Source of the DNA: JASFQI01 sp050115555
Lineage (GTDB): Bacteria; Desulfobacterota; DSM-4660; Desulfatiglandales; HGW-15
DNA: 7,130 nucleotides
Assembly (NCBI GenBank): GCA_050115555.1
Contig: JASFQI010000256.1
Location: 1-7,130, forward strand
Reading direction: 5' to 3'
In this document: in pieces, positions 4,366 to 7,130 of the stretch
Position numbering within the stretch: position 1 is the stretch's first letter
Layout of the letters: every line of letters begins with the position of its first letter
The notes under the pieces: generated by a model
Seen by the model: the letters and a program-made list of their open reading frames with translations, nothing else
Database searches by the model: none
What the model was told of the DNA's origin: nothing
Position numbers and translations under genes: made by a program

Positions 4366-6198
4366 TTACCGGATGGTGCTCAGGAAGCAGCCGCTGCTGC
4401 CTTCCACGTAATCATCGTCGTCATCGATCAGGGTGCCGTCACCCGTTTTAGCCGCGTCGAACTTGAACTGCGTCCAGTAGTAATTGGCCGAGTAGTCGTC
4501 CGAGATCAGGTTGCCTACATCCCACTGGGTCACGCGCGCATTGTTGGCCGCTGCGGTCCCGAAGGAGAACGCCCAGAGCTGACGGTCGATCAGGATGGGC
4601 GAGGCCACGGCCTCGCTGTTGAGGTTGTACTGCTCGGCCCACTGCAGCTCCCCGTTGGCCAGGTCGGGCGTGGCGTCGATGTCGAACGCGTAGACGGCAC
4701 CATCGCTGCCCACAAAGTCGGCCACAGGCACGAACACATAACCGTCTGCCACAGCCGGGGTTCCCCAGATCTGAGAGTTGACTCCGATGTGGGCGGCAAA
4801 GTCGTACCACCACCGCCGCTGGGTGGGAATGCTTGCCAGACCGTCGCTGATGTTCCAGCAGGTCACGGCCGAGGACCCGCACATGATGATGTAGGGATCG
4901 TTCTCGCCGGTTTCCAGCACCACCGGTGACGCGGTCACGCCGCTGAACGTATTGGCAGGCAGCAGGAGCTGTCCGAGGTAACCGGCCGTCGAGTCGGATC
5001 CGCCTGTGTTCCCCCATGCGAGGTTTTCGTCGTTGTACACAGTCACACCACCCTCGTACCCCACCACGAAGATGGAACCGCCCGAGGCCACGGGCGTGGG
5101 CATGAAGCGGTGTGAATAAGCCTTGGCCACGAAGTCTTCCTGGATCCGGGCCGCATTGATCACGCCGCCGCCCAGGTCGTCCTTGTCCAGTTGGTAAAGG
5201 GTGATGCCCGCTCCGTTGAGACCGGGCTCCAGGCCAGAAATGCCAAGACCCGGGCTGCTAGCGTAACCGACGTAGAAGACGGACTCGCCGGAGATCACCG
5301 GGGAGCCGATGAACCCGTCGACCCTGCTCCAGCTGGGCCTGCCGCCGGCGTTTCCGGTGTTCGCGTTGACCACGCCGCTGCCCGTTCCGTAGTACGAAGT
5401 AGCGGCAAAAGGCCATGCGGTCGTGCCGGTGCCACTCGCCGCCAGGGCCCCCCAGTTGGTAAAGGACCAGACCGAGGCTCCTGAAGAGGCGGCAAAAAGA
5501 TCGGCCATGGAAGTCCCGTAGATTGTGGCACCCGTGGCATCCAGGTTCTCGTTCGGGGTCCATACGGTGAGTTGCGTGGGGTAGTACGGAGGGTTACGAC
5601 CCTGTTCAGCCCACTTAGGACCGCTAACGGCCGCAGCGTATTCAGGGATACCCCTCACCCAGTTGGCGGTCATGGTCTGGCCGTCGATCAGCAGGAGCGT
5701 GACGCCGCTCATGGGAGGTGCGGTTGTGTTTTGACCGGTGAAGTTTGCGACGAGATCTGGGGCCCCTACTCCTGGAACTGCCCAACCGGCCCGCACGGAC
5801 ACCACGAACGCATTCGTCTCGCCGGAGAGCATTACGGGGCAGCTGGTGGGGGTGACACCGGTAAAATGTACCGCAAGGGAATCGTCCGCCCAGACGGTGT
5901 TCATTTGAAGTCCTGCATCCAGGATGTGCCGGGCCACGGCAAACGGAGTGGCAGAGGTGTAATAATTCCCTCCAAAATCGGCAAACGGGTCTCCGATGAT
6001 GCCGTAAGCAGAGGCTCCCGAATTAGTGCTATGCCTCGGGGCATTAATCCATGAGAACACCGGGCCGTAAAAAAGCCGGGTTGTGCCGGAGAGGGTAGGA
6101 TCAATGATCTTGGTCTCCTGCGCAAAGCATGTACCGCTTGCACTGAAGATCATGGCTGCCACGAGCAGCATGATGCCCATAAACGCTTTCGTTTTCAT
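4366..6198 (-). CDS. Exported PQQ-like beta-propeller protein with Cys-containing C-terminus
   Basis: The 610-residue product begins with a Sec signal peptide: MKTK, a hydrophobic core at about 6-20 and a likely cleavage after Cys-Phe-Ala (26/27). Several blade-like repeats follow, each with a Ser/Thr-Pro-Val-Ile/Val turn and a hydrophobic strand: GSPVISGESVFYVGY at 298-312, PTPVASGGSIFVVGYEGG at 367-384, ASPVVLETGENDPYIIMCG at 423-441, GTPAVADGYVFVPVADF at 479-495 and ASPILIDRQLWAFSFG at 532-547. A further copy is suggested by FTGVTPTSCPVML at 112-124, which resembles FSGVTASPVVL at 418-428. Near the end, WTQFKFDAAKTGDG at 575-588 resembles the Trp-x-Phe-x-x-Asp-x-x-x-Thr-Gly motif of PQQ-like propellers. 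It finishes with a DDDDDY acidic run and GSSGCFLSTIR. It is probably periplasmic or surface-exposed; ligand and partner are unknown, and no enzyme motif is visible. GGAGGAG at 6203-6209 sets the start. Confidence 0.85.
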   Translation of the reverse strand: MKTKAFMGIMLLVAAMIFSASGTCFAQETKIIDPTLSGTTRLFYGPVFSWINAPRHSTNSGASAYGIIGDPFADFGGNYYTSATPFAVARHILDAGLQMNTVWADDSLAVHFTGVTPTSCPVMLSGETNAFVVSVRAGWAVPGVGAPDLVANFTGQNTTAPPMSGVTLLLIDGQTMTANWVRGIPEYAAAVSGPKWAEQGRNPPYYPTQLTVWTPNENLDATGATIYGTSMADLFAASSGASVWSFTNWGALAASGTGTTAWPFAATSYYGTGSGVVNANTGNAGGRPSWSRVDGFIGSPVISGESVFYVGYASSPGLGISGLEPGLNGAGITLYQLDKDDLGGGVINAARIQEDFVAKAYSHRFMPTPVASGGSIFVVGYEGGVTVYNDENLAWGNTGGSDSTAGYLGQLLLPANTFSGVTASPVVLETGENDPYIIMCGSSAVTCWNISDGLASIPTQRRWWYDFAAHIGVNSQIWGTPAVADGYVFVPVADFVGSDGAVYAFDIDATPDLANGELQWAEQYNLNSEAVASPILIDRQLWAFSFGTAAANNARVTQWDVGNLISDDYSANYYWTQFKFDAAKTGDGTLIDDDDDYVEGSSGCFLSTIR

Positions 6199-6233
6199 GC
6201 GTCTCCTCCAACTCGAGATGGATGATGAAAGGC

Positions 6234-6257
6234 GAGGCCGAGATGTTGCATGGCCTC
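6234..6257 (-). promoter_or_regulatory. Leader hairpin upstream of the propeller gene
   Basis: GAGGCC and GGCCTC, read on the minus strand at 6257-6252 and 6239-6234, form a perfect 6-bp stem with a 12-base loop, ending about 25 bases before the ribosome site. It may stabilise the mRNA or have no role. Confidence 0.3.
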
Positions 6258-6351
6258 AAGAGAACGAAAAGTGCTGAAATTTAAACTCCTTTTCCTTGAA
6301 AATCACCCGCAATTCTGAGATGCGCCCAGCTCTACCCACGAATATCAACAT

Positions 6352-6380
6352 ATCATGCCAGCAAAAAAGTCGCATGTCAA
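6352..6380 (-). promoter_or_regulatory. Candidate sigma-70 promoter of the propeller gene
   Basis: On the minus strand TTGACA (6380-6375) is a perfect -35. At 17 bases follows CATGAT (6357-6352), a four-of-six match to the -10. Transcription would start near 6345. Just upstream, ATATGACAT and ATATTGACAT form an imperfect direct repeat, the second copy overlapping the -35, which could be an operator. Confidence 0.5.
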
Positions 6381-6542
6381 TATGTAAATGGTATGAAATG
6401 TCATATTTCCACAACTTAATCAGGATGTTCCAGGCAGTGGCCTCAATCTCTTTATTTCCTGTTTAGGGGATGGTTACGCTAGGATCAAAAAGTCAATTTA
6501 TGCACTTTAATTTTTCGAAGACCTTGTCCCCCAAAATTCGGA

Positions 6543-7130
6543 TCATTCTCCTTCCTCGGGCAATTGATGGTCCAGCACGGCCCGGATCTTGACAGCCAGA
6601 TCTTTCAATCCAAACGGTTTTTGGATGAAATCGACTCCCCTGTCCAATATGCCTTGATGACCAATCACATCGGCTGAATAGCCGGACATGAAAAGGTGTT
6701 TGATCCCAGGCTGTATCTTCCTCAACTGTTCGGCCAATTCCCGGCCGTTCATCTCAGGCATGACGACATCGGTGATGAACAAAGGGATTTCGGAGCGTTT
6801 TTCTTTGAGTATGCGAATCGCTTCACTCGGAGTCCCTGCCGATAACACCTCGTAACCCAGATTTTGCAGCATCATCATACTCATATCCAAAAGGGCTGAC
6901 TCATCCTCAACAATGAGTATCGTTTCTCCCCGACTGAGAGGAATTTTCTCATCGGTTCGTACCTTTCCTTCCACGGCTTCGACATCGCTCAGAGGGAGAT
7001 AGATTCTGAACGTGGTGCCCCAGCCTGATTCACTATATACGTTGATGAGCCCCTGATTTTGTTTGACGATTCCGTAAACGGTGGCTAGGCCCATACCCGT
7101 TCCTTTTCCTGTCTCTTTGGTCGTAAAAAA
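6543..7130 (-). CDS. Hybrid sensor histidine kinase, C-terminal part (ATPase end plus receiver domain)
   Basis: The frame is open to the right edge, so the N-terminal sensor, the phosphorylated His and most of the catalytic domain are missing; the ATG at 7094 is internal. The 195 visible residues begin FFTTKETGKGTGMGLATVYGIVKQ, the F and G2 boxes of a HATPase_c domain of the NtrB/PAS-kinase type, followed by SESGWGTTFRIYLP at 33-46, which closes that domain. After a linker of about 20 residues comes a receiver domain: LIVEDE with acidic Glu75 and Asp76, the phosphoacceptor Asp121 in FITDVVMPEMNG, Ser149 in MSGYS and Lys171 in QKPF. All conserved receiver residues are present, so it should be functional. 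There is no output domain after the receiver; the stop follows soon. The kinase presumably passes phosphate to another protein outside the window. The propeller gene lies downstream on the same strand but has its own promoter, so a functional link is only possible. Confidence 0.93.
   Translation of the reverse strand, partial: FFTTKETGKGTGMGLATVYGIVKQNQGLINVYSESGWGTTFRIYLPLSDVEAVEGKVRTDEKIPLSRGETILIVEDESALLDMSMMMLQNLGYEVLSAGTPSEAIRILKEKRSEIPLFITDVVMPEMNGRELAEQLRKIQPGIKHLFMSGYSADVIGHQGILDRGVDFIQKPFGLKDLAVKIRAVLDHQLPEEGE

Larger units (their letters stand above)
6199..6542 (-). other. Intergenic region and leader of the propeller-protein gene
   Basis: About 340 bases of A+T-rich sequence separate the sensor kinase stop from the propeller gene. 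Reading the minus strand, it holds a candidate promoter at 6380-6352, a leader of about 150 bases, a small hairpin at 6257-6234 and the Shine-Dalgarno at 6209-6203. AAAGGAG at about 6284-6278 looks like another ribosome site but no start codon follows it. I see no open frame with a recognisable product and no clear terminator after the kinase. Confidence 0.5.

Noticed and set aside
4448..5563. Several open frames of 60 to 190 codons in other frames across the propeller gene, on both strands
   Set aside because: They are Arg-, Gly- and Pro-rich shadows without motifs or ribosome sites, inside a gene with a signal peptide and repeats.
6119..6130. Cys24 in the propeller signal peptide as a lipoprotein site
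   Set aside because: The preceding residues are Ser-Gly-Thr, without the Leu-like residue at -3 of a lipobox, while Cys-Phe-Ala|Gln fits signal peptidase I.
6340..6362. TGGCAT on the minus strand near the propeller promoter as a sigma-54 site
   Set aside because: The GG and GC dinucleotides are not ten bases apart, while a sigma-70 match overlaps it.

Overview
The window most likely comes from the chromosome of a Deltaproteobacterium (Desulfobacterota), probably a sulfate reducer or a close relative. The best clue is the adenylate kinase. Its LID carries a Cys-X5-His-X15-Cys-X2-Cys metal site, a pattern I know from Desulfovibrio enzymes. Other genes fit this placement: a bacterial ApgM-type phosphoglycerate mutase/putative homoserine kinase, an LPS-type GT9 heptosyltransferase (so a Gram-negative envelope), and a secreted beta-propeller protein. 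The coding regions are GC-rich by eye. The intergenic stretches at about 3880-4290 and 6260-6540 are clearly richer in A+T.

Positions 1-3641 hold plus-strand genes. The window opens inside an apgM-like gene that has lost its 5' part. Five bases after its stop begins a near-consensus sigma-70 promoter (TTGACA, 17-base spacer, TATAAA). It is followed by a leader of about 170 bases with a GC-rich nested fold, then adk. A hairpin terminator closes adk. A GT9 glycosyltransferase and a voltage-gated-type potassium channel with a C-terminal zinc ribbon follow as a tight pair, with one to sixteen bases between them depending on the channel's start codon.

Positions 3642-4365 are mostly non-coding. 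They hold a set of mutually exclusive inverted repeats just after the channel gene and a possible 57-codon gene with a near-perfect Shine-Dalgarno and a GTG start. A strong GC-rich terminator there belongs to the minus-strand gene converging from the right.

Positions 4366-7130 are read on the minus strand. A 610-residue exported protein with repeated propeller blades ends in an acidic run and a Gly/Ser-Cys-Phe-Leu tail. It has its own candidate promoter and a leader of about 150 bases. Upstream of it, cut by the window edge, lies the end of a hybrid sensor histidine kinase: the ATP-binding G2 region followed by a receiver domain.

No CRISPR array, insertion sequence, tRNA, rRNA or phage module is visible. 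The genes look like ordinary housekeeping and envelope genes rather than one pathway. The only clear physical coupling is between the GT9 enzyme and the channel. I see no convincing new multi-gene system. The points most worth following up are the metal-binding tails of the kinase and the channel, the Cys-containing C-terminus of the propeller protein, and the competing inverted repeats.
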